From Thinopyrum elongatum (Eukaryota; Streptophyta; Magnoliopsida; Poales; Poaceae), in the NCBI GenBank assembly GCA_011799875.1, contig CM022301.1:89113667-89177666 (forward strand): a DNA stretch of 64,000 nucleotides. Reading direction: 5' to 3'. Made by a program: the position numbers and the translations under genes. Below are positions 16,178-27,824 of the stretch, piece by piece. The notes under the pieces are model-generated. The model saw only the letters and a program-made list of their open reading frames with translations. It searched no databases and had not been told where the DNA came from. Each line of letters begins with the position of its first letter. The stretch's first letter is position 1.

Positions 16178-16204
16178 GAGGGAGCTTCAAATCTAGAGAG
16201 CTTA

Positions 16205-16254
16205 CTTCCTTCGTTCCAACTAAAACCATGTCACTTATTTTGGAATGGAGGAAG
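16205..16254. mobile_element. Short Stowaway-type MITE remnant
   Basis: CTTCCTTCGTTCCAA at the left pairs with TTGGAATGGAGGAAG at the right. TA lies on both sides (16203-16204, 16255-16256). About 50 bp. Confidence 0.7.
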
Positions 16255-16375
16255 TAATAGATTTCATTCTGATGTTGCCTCGGTCTTTTTCGTCGATAAT
16301 ATGCCAACCATGTAGTACTAAAGTTCAACAACCTGATGCGGCTCTTCGGAAGCTTTCCGATTAGTCTAATTTATA

Positions 16376-16477
16376 CTCTCTCAGTCCCGAATTACTCATG
16401 GATAGAAATGAATATATAAAACTAAAATACGCCTAGATACATCTATTCCTGCGACAATTAATTCCGGACCGAGGGAG
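16376..16477. mobile_element. Stowaway-type MITE (diverged)
   Basis: It starts CTCTCTCAGTCCCGAATTA and ends ATTCCGGACCGAGGGAG, 102 bp, with TA on both sides (16374-16375 and 16478-16479). Confidence 0.8.
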
Positions 16478-16479
16478 TA

Positions 16480-17624
16480 CATGTTTCATATTCTTGATGA
16501 CTTGGAACCACGGTCACACCAATCCGCCTCGCCAGTCTTTTGGATCTTCGCGCCTTGCGCTGTCGACACCAAATATAAGGCGAAGTTGATACTGGCCGCG
16601 GCAAATGGACGAATGCCGATCTAGTCCACACAGGCCACGGGGTTGCCGTGTCAGCGAGGTCCCTATCCATGGCCCTGGCCATGCATGTAGAATAACAGCG
16701 ACGGCATTCACTAGGCGAAGCAGCACTCAGCAAGGCGGACGATGAAACTGACCAACGTGGAGATTACTGCTGTGACCGAGACCCACCACTGCGCATATCA
16801 TAATTCGTATCTTGTGTGGACATTTTTGATTCGATGATTCTACATCGTGTGGACCATCTGATTCGCAGGGTTACGTATCTTGTGGACTATTTGATTCGCG
16901 GGATTCTAATAACATAAGAACATGATGAAAAATAAGTGATTTCATCGCTGTCAGTTCATCCTACATGATAGGATACCATTGATTGCACCAAAGAAACAAT
17001 ATAGGAAATCGCCTTTTTTTTAAAGAAAAAATGGAATTAGGTGAAAAGTGCCCGGTAGGCGAAATGCAAGAGTTTCAAATCTTAAAGATCAAACAATCTT
17101 TATCGGAAAATTGCTTGGAAAGTCACACAAGATCCCTTTATGTAAATATATAATAGAAGAAGCCCTCAGCACAAGTAGTAAAATAAGGGAGGTGATCAGG
17201 TGAAGTGCAGAGAGGCTTCATGGAGGCCCTGTCCAGCGGATCCACTCAGCACAAGTGCCCGCTTCAACCTGCAAGTTGCAGCAACACATCTTATTCTTCT
17301 TCCAGGACGACCCCCCTTCTTCTGCCCGTCAGTTATAAGCATGCAGTGACAACAGGACAAGGTCACACCAATAATGCAGCTGATGCTCTTCAACTGCCTC
17401 TACCTGGCTTCCTCACAGATGATGATATAATGGAATAGTGGGGCTTCAGAATTTCAGATCTGGATCACGTCCCGAATATGAAATTGAATTTTCATCCTTC
17501 TTTTCTTTTTTTGCAAATGACGTGTAAAAGTACGCGCGAAATGATGTGCACAAGTCTTGCGACAAAAAAGTGATTTTCTGCCGACTATATCAATGCACCG
17601 TGTCCTGCGTTTCCGGTACTTGTA
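16480..17624. other. Intergenic stretch; right end probably PIGX 3' UTR
   Basis: No gene recognised. 16796-16915 holds about three diverged tandem units sharing GTGTGGAC...TTGATTCG. The part next to 17625 is expected to be PIGX 3' UTR. Confidence 0.4.
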
Positions 17625-20513
17625 TCAAGGAGTTAGGGAAGCTGCTAAGACTATGGACATGGAGCAAACCAGAGCTGAAATGAAAGTGAGGCTAGATACA
17701 AATCCTATGTGCGCTTCGTCGCCACAGGGTATGCGCCATGCGGCTTTCTCCACAGGCGGGGCGTGGAGATTCTGGAGGGCCCACACACAGGGATCAGGAT
17801 GGGTTTCCTTTCTCCTGTAACGGAGGAGCAGGTCTGGGCTGCCGAATTCAACCGTTGCGTAACCACTGGCATCAAGAGGCTGCAAACAAATACGGCAATC
17901 AGCTAGGGGTTTTCTTCAGAAGCGTTCTATTAAGGAAGCAAAAAAACTGAAAGCCCGCACGTATTTAACAAGACTGAAAATTGTTTATACGAAATCTACA
18001 CATGAGAAGCTGACCATGAATACAGGATAATGCATAAAACAGGGCTAGATTATAGAATCGTAAACATGATAGTGAATAGTCTGCTAGGACCGAGTTTTCA
18101 AAAAGAAATAGCCTGCTAGGAGTTATTTCAGAGATATTTCAACAAAGAATCAAATAAGTAAGACCCAGGTATTTTTTTTATAAGCTTTGAAATTGTTTAT
18201 TCTAAATATATGTACGAGAAGTTGACCATGATAAAGCCTTAAAAGGAAAAATATTTAGAATATTAATGTACAAGTCCAACTGCTATGGATATCCACCTTC
18301 TAGAACAAATGAAGGGCAAACATAAATAAACAGGACAGCGAGGCAAAACTTTCATGACACCACATATATCTCAGGCATGTTTCCAGGCCGCAAGCTAGAA
18401 GATTCAAATGTAGGGTGGGGTATTTGGCCACCACCACAAATGTAGCTTTCTTTGCTTTTCTCGTTATTTCCTGGAGCATCCAACAATCTCTCCAACGCAT
18501 TGTAGGGCATTTCAGATGCAAGTATTACATTGCATATTTAAAGTCAGTGTGTTCCCTAGAAAAGGTAAATCAAATGTACTCCAATAACTTGGTTTCCATT
18601 TCACTAGCTACACTTTATGATCACATAACTGCAGTTACCCTTGTTTTACTCAATCCCTTGACACCATTCAACCTTCCATATTTTCTCAGAGGTGTGTAAA
18701 ATTTAGGTAAGCAGGATAGTATTAAACTCAACCTACAGAGATGAAAGCCAAAACACCCAAATGTACAATGAATAGTGATTTTATGCATTCATCTTATTTG
18801 TCTTCCTCATTTCTCCCTGTCTTTGTTGACTGTATAGCTGAAGTAAATTTATTGTCACGTGCAGTTTATCAGAAAATTAAATTTGCCAGATGTAGTCCAT
18901 CTCCGCCACTATTCACCAGTTTTAATATTCTTATGGAAAACTTTAGAAACCTTTTAAGGTGGGTTGCTCCATGACATTAGCATAAATAAATGGAGCTAGT
19001 AAGATGACCTAGAGCAAAATTAAATAGAAATGAAGTTGCAAGATTTTTGTGATCACAATATGAGTGATACCTCTTCTATGATCACTTTCCGTATAAGAAG
19101 CATGCGCATTTGCGGACAGCAAGGACCAAATAGATCAAGTTGGCTGTTTGTTAGCACATATAGCTTATTTCAAAATTAGAAATTTACCGGGCCTCCTGAT
19201 GGCACCCTTTGATCTTGCAGCCTTGACAGTTTTGTAGTTAGTTTAGCTTCTTTCGTTTCTCTTGTTTTTGTTTCATTTAGTTTTCGTTTGACCTATGCTT
19301 CGGGTTGGTGGCCTGCCAAACACGTACAGATGCATGTTTGAGAAGAAAAAGAAACTTACTGGATATCTAGCATGGAGAGGAAGCTCTATTACAAGGTTAT
19401 AGTCCATTGATGTGCCTGGCTTGAGATCAAAATGAATCTCAACAGCTGACCGGTTGGACAGAGCGGAGGGCAGTTCAAGGTTTGTGTCTCCAAAAACAGC
19501 AACATCAAGAAAAACTGCAAGACAAAAATGGAAATTAACATGATGCAAATGAGTAGTACCATAGTTGATTGGCCAGCTCAGAGTTTGGTTTCACCTTTCC
19601 GCTCAACAAAGTGCTGCAGCTCAAATGGGTCAGCAAATACACCACTCGGGAGCTTTTCAATTATCACCAGATTGGCATCATAGCCATCAAGGTATTGTAC
19701 CATAGCATCTTTGGAGTTACCAAATTTGACAGAATAGATTAAACGGCGGTGGGAACCTTCACCAACCAGCTGACGATTCACTTCTGAAAGCGTAGGCACA
19801 TCAAGTTCATCAGCAAGTCCTTTACACAAGTCAGCGGTGTCAGGTACTTCGGTCAAGTCACGATGTTGAGAGAGCTGGCCCGTCAAGGCATCGGCATATG
19901 CGTCAGCAACGTACGTCCTAGAGCAAGGCATGCAATTCACATATTGCTGGTTGCTGTGTGCCTGTTCAGAACAGGAGTTAGAACTTGTCAACAAAATACT
20001 GTATGAAACAACTTGGAACAAAAGCACACCAAAATTCAAAATATAGCACCTCAAAGTATGGCATGTCCTAATGTGCAAACACTTTCCCTAAAAAATTGCA
20101 AACGAGGTACAGTTAATTACACCAGACCACGGAGCTCACAGACAGCAAACTTAATCTAAATGAGATGACTGCTGCACATATCGTGCTGAGCTTTGTGGCT
20201 GAGTGAGGCTACATCACCAATAGCAAGACCATGGAAGCGTGGGAGCTTTGCGCAATCCATCGCTTATCGAGCTACACATCGTACGGGCACTACAAGCCCC
20301 AATCAACCCCAGCAGGCAGCAGCATACCCAAAACATGGACGGGTTGCAGATTCCGCAGAAAATCGCACAAAAATGTTAGTGCACACGCTCAAGGATCCAG
20401 GCGAATCCATTCCAACCCCCGCGCACCTGCTTATTCGATGACGAAGCGTCAGAGATCCAAGCGGCGGCGAGAAGCGCCACGGCGAACAAGCACGGCCCAC
20501 TCCCCACGGCCAT
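17625..20513 (-). CDS. PIGX: PIG-X-like subunit of GPI mannosyltransferase I
   Basis: Exons (minus order): 20427-20513, 19595-19961, 19360-19514, 17625-17879; GT-AG introns; 287 aa. Residues 1 to about 24 form a signal peptide (MAVGSGPCLFAVALLAAAW). The luminal PIG-X/PBN1-type domain shows HRRLIYSVKFG, LPSGVFADPFELQHF, ELPLHARYP and FGSPDLLLRYRRK, matching known PIG-X landmarks (SVKFG, PxGvfxDPxEL, the cysteine-bearing C-terminal part). A hydrophobic C-terminal segment (about 262-285, FVSSLTFISALVCSMSIVLA) is a membrane anchor. Family role: ER partner that stabilises PIG-M, which adds the first mannose to GPI precursors. The start was chosen at the Met that opens the signal peptide. The 5' edge of exon 2 (19961) is the least certain junction. 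A hAT-like element lies 190 bp upstream. Confidence 0.9.
18352..18531 (-). other. Exon-like open frame inside PIGX intron 3
   Basis: On the minus strand an open frame with protein-like composition reads SEMPYNALERLLDAPGNNEK and continues to PGNMPEIYVVS, then a stop at 18352-18354. It lies in the 1.48-kb last intron of PIGX. I do not recognise the protein. It could be an alternative last exon, a fragment of another gene, or chance. Confidence 0.3.
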
Positions 20514-20704
20514 GGAGACGGAGGAGAAGAATGGGAGAGGAGCCAGAAGCGGCCGGGGAAGGGCGCGGCCAGACGGGTTCGCCAGGCGCCCTCGAGGACC
20601 GCCGGAGTACCCGCCGGCCCTCCGTGCGTGGCAGCAGGGGTGCGTACGGCTACGGCCTCGCGTACCGGATTTTCTTCTGTGGAGGCGATCTGGGCGGTGT
20701 GCCT

Positions 20705-21444
20705 CAACCCGGCAGTTTGACCCATGGGTTTGGTCGCCCATGGGCACCCGACCCGTAGGGTATGGGTCGCCGTCTTCGCCCATGGGTCTTACCCACGGGT
20801 AACCCGATTAGTCGTGGGTAGGGTATGGGCATAGGTTCGTGCCCGTGGGTTACCCGATGGGTCGCCCGATTAGTATATTAATAATTAAATACATGTGGAC
20901 AGGCTGCTGTCTATCTCTCTTTGTCTAACAAATATGCAGAATACCGTGATATCATCATGCAGGTCCACCATCCCTACCACGTTGCAGCCCATGTCATGTA
21001 GCCATGACAGATTGGCAGGAGCCCATAATGCCCATTCACAACTTTCTCAACTACCGAATTTGTGATTACAAAATTGTGAAAGACCGTGAGACATATGCAG
21101 CAGGCCCATGGGCCAGCCAGCCCATGTTAATTGCTGCTACCTACTGCCGCAGAAAATAGCACGGACACGGTAGTTTTAGTACCACCTCGCCAACTCAGTG
21201 AGACTCAAGTGGGAGCACCGCTATAAAAGGAGGCTTGGGGACGCTCAAGTTCCAGCCAGTGGTCGGCCCTTCGACTGCACGTTGGTGCAGCTCAGACCCG
21301 ATGGGTGCCCGATCTGGTCGGGTGACCCGATGGGTTCGGGCATGGGTCTGAAATCAAACCCATGGGTAGGGTCGTGGGTGGACGATCGACCCGATTAGTA
21401 TTCGGGCATGGGTCTGGTAGAGGTCGACCCGATTGTCAGGTTGA
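20705..21444. mobile_element. hAT-like non-autonomous element upstream of PIGX
   Basis: Flanked by the duplication GTGTGCCT (20697-20704 and 21446-21453; one more G on each side also matches). The ends are CAACCCGGCAG and, reversed, CAACCTGACA. Both ends are packed with degenerate palindromes of the type ACCCGATGGGT and CCCATGGG (20720-20870 and 21296-21440). The 740-bp body has no open frame of note. An 8-bp duplication fits hAT; a 9-bp reading would fit a Mutator-like element. Confidence 0.75.
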
Positions 21445-21480
21445 GGTGTGCCTCTTTCTTCCGACTTCCGAGCCTCCGAG

Positions 21481-21576
21481 GCATGAAGATGCAGGGATCT
21501 ATGCGGGTTGAAACATGTTTTTTTTAGGCATGAAGATGCAGGGATCTATGCGTGTTGAAACATGTTTTTTTTTCAC
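21481..21576 (+). repeat. 47-bp tandem duplication
   Basis: Two units starting GCATGAAGATGCAGGGATCT at 21481 and 21528, each ending in a T run. It lies between the hAT-like element and the split MITE. Confidence 0.85.
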
Positions 21577-21601
21577 AACTAGTCCCTGTGAGTATGATGT
21601 A

Positions 21602-21685
21602 CTCCCTCCGTTCCTAAATATTTGTCTTTTTAGAGATTTCAAATGGACTACTACATACAGATGTGTCTTACTACATACAGATGTG
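21602..21685. mobile_element. Left half of a split Stowaway-type MITE
   Basis: Starts CTCCCTCCGTTCCTAAATAT after TA (21600-21601) and runs to ...CATACAGATGTG. It then carries a 20-bp tandem duplication (21649-21668 and 21669-21688). Its inverted partner (the other TIR, with AGACAAATACTTAAGAACGA) is absent here but present at 57430-57524. The two pieces together give the standard hairpin element of this family. Confidence 0.85.
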
Positions 21686-21764
21686 TCTCTACTCTTAATG
21701 AAGCAGTTGGTGGGATTGCGCTCAGGTTTTTTTTTTGAACTGGAACACCTTGCATTCCAAAAAC

Positions 21765-24700
21765 TTACGGTGGACCGACCAGATCGGCGGCCACAACGCG
21801 ACTTACATCAGGTGGCAGATCAGACTGCCATACCAGCTGGCTCTCTGGCTCAGCCCTCGCACCAACAGCAGCCAGCAGATGTGCTGGGTTATTACAAGCC
21901 CTCGGGCAACACAAGACTTTGTGCTCTATAAACCCTATCTGGAGAAGGAACTTTGCCTCCCGGAATAACACGCCAAGAGAACTGCGGTCCTGAGATGTAG
22001 CATCCATGGCCAACTGTAAGGTTTGACAATCAGTCTCGAATTGCACGCCCCATGCCTTGTAGTTCTGCAAACTGGATGGCCTTCAAAAGTGCTTCCATCT
22101 CACCATGCAGGGCACAACTTAAATTCAGAAGTTTGCCTGCTGCTGCCATTATGAAGCCCCTTGTACTGTCCCTAACCACGAGGCCCCATCCTCCCTCACC
22201 TGTGTCCTGTTGGAACGCGGCGTCGATGTTGATCTTCACCACCTCCGACGGGGGGACACTCCATTTGGGAGATGGTTGGATGGGCTTTGGGCTTTGTTGC
22301 TGACTGTCAGAGGAGAGTACCTCCCATTCTTTCGTCAGGTATCCCACGCGCGCGCTGAAGACCTCTGCGCCCAACCGCTTCTTTTGGTGATTTGCATTGT
22401 TACGCTCTGCCCACCAGGACCACATCAGACAGATCGAGCGCATCTTGATTTCGACGGGCAGTTTGAACACAGCTGTGAGCAAGTCGATAGGTGTATCACA
22501 CAGCAGAAGCCGTTGCCTAGTATACTCGAGACCACAGTGGCGCCACACGCTCTTGACCTCCTTGCAACGCAGAAATAGGTGCCCCCCATCCTCAGCTTGC
22601 CGACGACAGAGATGGTACATTACATCGAGCTCCACGCCGATTCGTTCGACATTGCGACGGAGAGGGTGGCTATTATGAGCAAGTCTCCACATGAAATGAT
22701 GGACTCTAGGAGGGCATGGTATCTTCCAGAGATCACGCCAAAACTTGGATTTGTCTTCTAGCCCTGCCGAGTTCTCCCCCCTTTGCCACGTTTTTTGCAG
22801 GTTCAGCAGGTGCACATATACCCTGTAGGCTGATCGCACCGAGAAAAAACCCTTGCTATCGAAGTGCCAGGCCACAAAGTCCTCGAATTGGTCACAAATG
22901 GGGATACACAGGATCGTTTTTGCATCCTCCTGACAGAAAGTTTGCTGAACCGGTTCCTTATCCCATTTATTTGTGGCAGGGTCAATCAGCTCCGACACCC
23001 TAGTTAACAGGTGAGCGCCTTGGAGAGTCCTTGGGCGCCTTGTATCGTTCGAGGGCAACCATGGATCCTGCCACATATTATTCCTTTCCCCCGTGCCTAC
23101 CCTCCAAATCATGCCGGCCTTAATGACTTCAATCCCTTGTAGGAGGCTGCGCCATACATAGCTCATCCCTGGTACTGCTACAGCTTTTAGTACATCTCCA
23201 TGCTGGTAATACTTAGCTTGGAGGACCCGTGCACATAAGGACTCCGGGAGCTGGATCAGACGCCAGACTTGTCTCGATAGCATAGCAATGTTGAACGCGT
23301 GCAAGTCACGAAAGCCGAGGCCTCCCTGTTCCTTCGGCAGAGACATTCTTTCCCACCCCACCCAGTGGTGCCGCTCCTCCTCATCCTGATTAGCCCACCA
23401 GAAATTACACACCATTTGGCTGATACTCTCGCATAGCGCTTTTGTGAGGTCAAAACAAGCCATGGCATATGTGGGCACTGCTTGGATAACCGCTTTGATG
23501 AGGACCTCCTTGCCTGCCTTCGATAAGAGCTTAATTTTCCAGCCCTTTAGGATCTCCCATATCCTCTCTCGAAGATACTCGAAACATTTCTGTCTCGACT
23601 GTCCGACATAGCTGGGTAGGCCAAGGTATTTACCTTGCAAGCATTCAGAGCGTAGTCCTAAGAGGGACAAGAGTTGGGCTTTCAGCTGATTTGGGGTGTT
23701 CTTACTGAACAAGACCGCAGACTTGTCCCTGTTGATCATCTGGCCGGACCCCCACTCATAGACCTGCAGTATGTGATTTATAGTCTGCACACTCTCCGGC
23801 GTGGCCTCAAATAACAACAACGAGTCGTCGGCGAAGAGGAGATGACTGACTACAGGGGCTCCCTCGGCCACCACTATTCCCTTAAGCTGATTCGTGCTTT
23901 CTGCATGCTGTAGCAGTGCCGACAGCCTCTTTGCACATAATAAGAACAAGTATGGCGAGATGGGATCCCCTTGACGTAATCCTCTTCCAGGTATAATTTG
24001 GTCCGTGTATGCCCCGTTTATTTTGAACCTGTACTTCACCGTCCGAGTGCACTTGTTGATCAGCTCCACAAACTCACGCGTGAACCCCAACTGTAGCATA
24101 ATTTTTTCAAGGAAGCACCACTCTACGCGGTCATATGCTTTACTCATGTCCAGTTTCAGGGTGGCGTATGATCTCTTCCCCGTTCTCTTCCTCTTCAGAA
24201 AGTGTGTCATCTCATAGGCCAATATTGTGTTGTCCGATATGAGACGCCCCGGCACAAAGGTGCTCTGATTTGGTGAGATAATCTCCCCGAGGATGCACTT
24301 TAACCTGTTAGCAATAACCTTGGACACAAGCTTGTACACGACGTTGCAGAGGCTAATAGGGCGAAGATCCTTTAGAGTCTCTGGGTTCTGCACCTTTGGG
24401 ATTAGCACTACAAGAGTGTCGTTCCATCCCTCCGGCATATTGCCGCCACGCAACACATGTAACACCTCGTGTACCACGTCATCACCCACTAGGTTCCAGT
24501 AATGTTGTAGAAAATAGCCGTTAGACCATCCATGCCCAGAGCCTTTAGACCACCAATGTCATCGAGGGCCCGTTTCACTTCTTCCCTGGTATACTCCCCT
24601 GTGAGAAACTCATTCATTTGGGTGGTCACCTTTGGTGCAATCTGAGATAAGATCTCCGGAGCATCAGCACCTGCCACGGGGGTAAACAAGGAAGAAAAAT

Positions 24701-25895
24701 AGTTAGTAATGAGGGCCTTCATTCCTTCTTCATCCTTCACCACCACCCCGTCCTCCCTCCTCAGTTTCTTTATGGTGTTCTTTCTCTTCCTTTCCGAAGC
24801 ATACGCCTGGAAATAACTCGTGTTTCTATCACCTTTCATCAACCAATTTGCATGCGCCTATTGTCTCCAGACTAAATCCTCCTGCTCCTCCAACTTCTCT
24901 AGTTTGAAACAAAGAGTTTGTTCCCTTCTCACTTGGCTGTCTGACAGAGGGCGCTTCCTTACCTCCTCCAGCTCCAGTTTTATCTTTTTTATTCTCTTTC
25001 TCAGATCCCCCAAGACCTCCCTGCTCCAAGAATCCAACGCCCTCATCACATCACAGAGTTTACCCTTCACTTCAGACCCCTGTGCTCCCTCCCATGCCTC
25101 TTGTACAATCCCGTCACACCCCTCCTCTAACAGCCATCTCGCTTCAAAGCGCAATAGGCGCTGCCCACTAGCCGCCCTTTGAACCCTTGGGCTGCCATCT
25201 CTCATTACCACCACCAGGCGGTTATCCGAATGCTGGGGGTCCCCATTCACAATTTTATACGCTGGAAAACGCTGACACCACTCCGGTGATGCCACCACCC
25301 GGTCCAACCGCTCACGAATATACCCATCAACACGGTAGTTTTTATTTCTCCAAGTAAAAACATCTCCCTCAAAACCGAGGTCATGAAGATTACAAAAGTC
25401 TAGGGCGTCCCGAAAATTCTGCATATATCTATGAGCACGTGGTACACCTTCTTGTTTCTCATGGCTAAAAAGGACTTCATTAAAGTCACCCATACAAATC
25501 CATGGAAGATTGCTTTGTTAGTGAAGTGTACGCAGAAGTCGCCACGTCTCAACCTTCCTCTCCATGTGTGACTCCCCATAGATGCCAGTCAGACGCCATT
25601 TGAAACCATCCTCTTCCTCCACAATCGCATCGATGTGCATTCTTCCCTTCCATCTCACCGTCAAGTTTATTCCACGTCTCCACAACAGCGCTAGCCCACC
25701 ACTTTTCCCATCATTATTTCTGACTTCCATATTGTGCAACCCTAGCAAATGCCGAAACTTCCCCATCCTACTCTTATCCAGCCTGGTTTCACACAAAAAG
25801 ATAATGTCGGGGTCCTCCTTCTTCCGGAGCTCCAGAAGACCACGAACTGCCGGCCTATTCCCCAATCCCCGGCAGTTCCAGGCGATAAGCTTCAT
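21765..25895 (-). pseudogene. LINE ORF2: endonuclease, reverse transcriptase, RNase H; broken
   Basis: Order: apurinic-type endonuclease from 25895 (MKLIAWNCRGLGNRPAV, DIIFLCETRL, then CMGDFNEVLFSHEK, HSDNRLVV). Reverse transcriptase follows in 24842-22030, with LRPISLCNVVYKLVSK, LDMSKAYDRVEW, RGLRQGDPISPYLFLL and the catalytic FADDSLLLF (219-227 of the last frame). Then a zinc-finger-like WRLAHNSHPLRRNVE segment and a C-terminal RNase H (KINIDAAFQQ, ALHGEMEALLKAI). Breaks: TAA at 25518-25520, TAG at 24858-24860, a frameshift near 24490-24505 and another near 22035-22070. The domains are those of an L1-type plant LINE; the copy is inactive. Confidence 0.92.
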
Positions 25896-25956
25896 TTGGA
25901 CACGCCGGGCTGTCCTGGCAGCCCAGCGATCATCTCGTTAGTCACAGAACCCTTTG

Positions 25957-27498
25957 TCATGACCAGATCCATTTCAGCTTCTTTCCATCATTGGCCACCT
26001 CGTCCGCCATGTCACCAGCAGCCCTCTTCCTCCCCTCCCCCTTCTTCTTTGCCTCTTCCAGCGTGGCCTCCTTCGCCTCACAGTTTTCTCCCCAATTTTT
26101 TGTTTTTTTGTAGTGCCCTGGTGTCCTACCCTTCATCCCGTCCAGCTGATCGGCCGACCGCTCCTTCAGATTCACAGGTACGTCGATCTGCATTGTCTCA
26201 ACCTGCATGGCCTCGGTTTTCGAGCCGCCCTTCTCGGACACCGCTTCACCACAAACCTGGCTCCCCTCCCTTACTTGTTTGTTGCCACCCCTAGCCGCAC
26301 TCACCACCTCAGCCTGCTGCACAGTTTTGGACGTTTGAGTGTGTACACTTCCTCCCTCTTCTGCCTGCCCATCCTTTGGCATCCTTGACGCCGAGTTCAC
26401 TCCCAGGGCCATGTCGCCATGCTGTAGTCCTCCCTGCTCAACCATCCTTTCCTTCTCCTTCTCGCTCGCCTCCGGGAACGTCAGGCGTTTGGGCGTACCC
26501 TCCCGCACCGTCCCAGAGTTCTTTTTCAAGGGACTAGTAACCTCTTGGCCCCTCTCCTCATCCTCCACCATATCTGCCCAGCTCTTACTGTTGTTCCTCC
26601 ACGACGGTGCATCACTGCCCGACCTCGATCTCCCCTTCCAAGCGCCCACACCCCTACTACTCGCTGCACGACCCCCAGAGAAGGCCCGGCTATCCCCCCA
26701 TTTACCTCTCCCTTCTGCACCTCCTCTCTTAGGCATGAACGCCCTCAGCCAGGGCCCAAACTGCTGGTATTCCCCTTTCTTTCGTTTGAGTCAACATAGC
26801 TTCTCCGTGTGGCCAACTATGCCGCACACATAACAGAAGTCCGGGAGATATTCATATTCAAACGAGCACCAGTTTTCCTCCTCCGTCTCCTTCCCTGCCT
26901 TGGCTTTCTCCCCATCCCCAATGGTCTCACTCTTTTCATCCTCCAAAATAAAGCCTCGCATGAGTGGCCCATTGATATTCATACGCACCTTAATCCTCAG
27001 AAACTTCCCCACCGCCCGGCCATCCGCCCTTGCATCTACCTCCACAACTTCTCCAATCTTAGCCCCTATCTTCTCCCCCACCTCCCTGCACATCTGTCCA
27101 AAAGGAAGCCGGTGTACCCTCACCCAAATGGGGATCGTGTCGAAAGCATAATCCTCCAGCCTCTTCCTTGCATCTAAATCCTCCAGGACTAAGAGATCAT
27201 TGCCAAACTCCCACGGCCCTCCCTCCAGAGCCATTCTTTTTCCCGACTCCTGTCCGAAGGTGAACACGAACTTGTTCTCACCGACCTCCTTGCAGTCCAA
27301 ACCTCTGATGGGGCACCAGATTCTGCCCAACGTCTCCACCATCGCCTCCACGAACACTGGTTTCTCCAAGAACAGTTTGGCCAATGCTTGCAGCTCCACC
27401 ACCCCCTCCTTACCAGAACCCGTCCATCCGATCTTGACACTCTTCCTTTCCTTCTCCGACAGCCTCAAGTTCTGCAACAGGCCCTCAACCTTCTCCAT
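25957..27498 (-). pseudogene. LINE ORF1 (DUF4283/CCHC gag-like), one in-frame stop
   Basis: The start was chosen at the Met of MEKVEGLLQNLRLSEKERK (27498). The first part is a DUF4283-type domain (PIWVRVHRLPFGQMCREVG). It is followed by a zinc knuckle CYVCGIVGHTEKLC (C-x2-C-x4-H-x4-C). Straight after the knuckle an in-frame TGA (26791-26793) breaks the frame, which then continues through GEYQQFGPWLRAFMPKR and a basic/charged tail to 25957. ORF1 proteins of plant LINEs bind the element RNA. ORF2 starts 62 bp further on. Confidence 0.88.
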
Positions 27499-27824
27499 CC
27501 CCTCCGCAGGATCGTGAACTGAAACTAGGTGACCACGGTGGTGTACGATCACGAGCCCTAGTACTCGCGAAAGGCCTTTTGTGTATGGTTTGAGGTGGGA
27601 AACGGGAGTTGGGCTGGGGGGCGACGGCACTGGACGTGACTTGACGGGGAGTACGACCAGATCGCCGCTGGGAGGCTACGGGAGCGAAGAGATCTGGGGT
27701 GGAAGGATGACGGCGGCACCAGGAACCCTAGATCGCCCCCACAATCACCAGGGGACAAACCAACCGCCACTCACGAGGCGGACCTTGGCGCCGTTCAAAT
27801 TTTGAACGCGTTCAGGTTTTTTTT

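Larger units (their letters stand above)
21735..27807 (-). mobile_element. Full-length LINE (L1-type), inactive
   Basis: The minus-strand element runs from a GC-rich 5' UTR (27807) through ORF1 and ORF2 to a poly(A) tail, seen as the T run at 21727-21736. The flanking duplication is GCG(C/T)TCAGG plus the T run (21718-21734 and 27808-27824, one mismatch in 17). Total 6.07 kb, so it is not 5'-truncated. ORF1 has one in-frame stop; ORF2 has two in-frame stops and two frameshifts. It sits near the 5' end of the inferred Helitron. Confidence 0.92.

Noticed and set aside
14809..16196. Long open frames (up to 192 aa) on both strands
   Set aside because: They follow from very high GC content with few stop codons; no recognisable protein.
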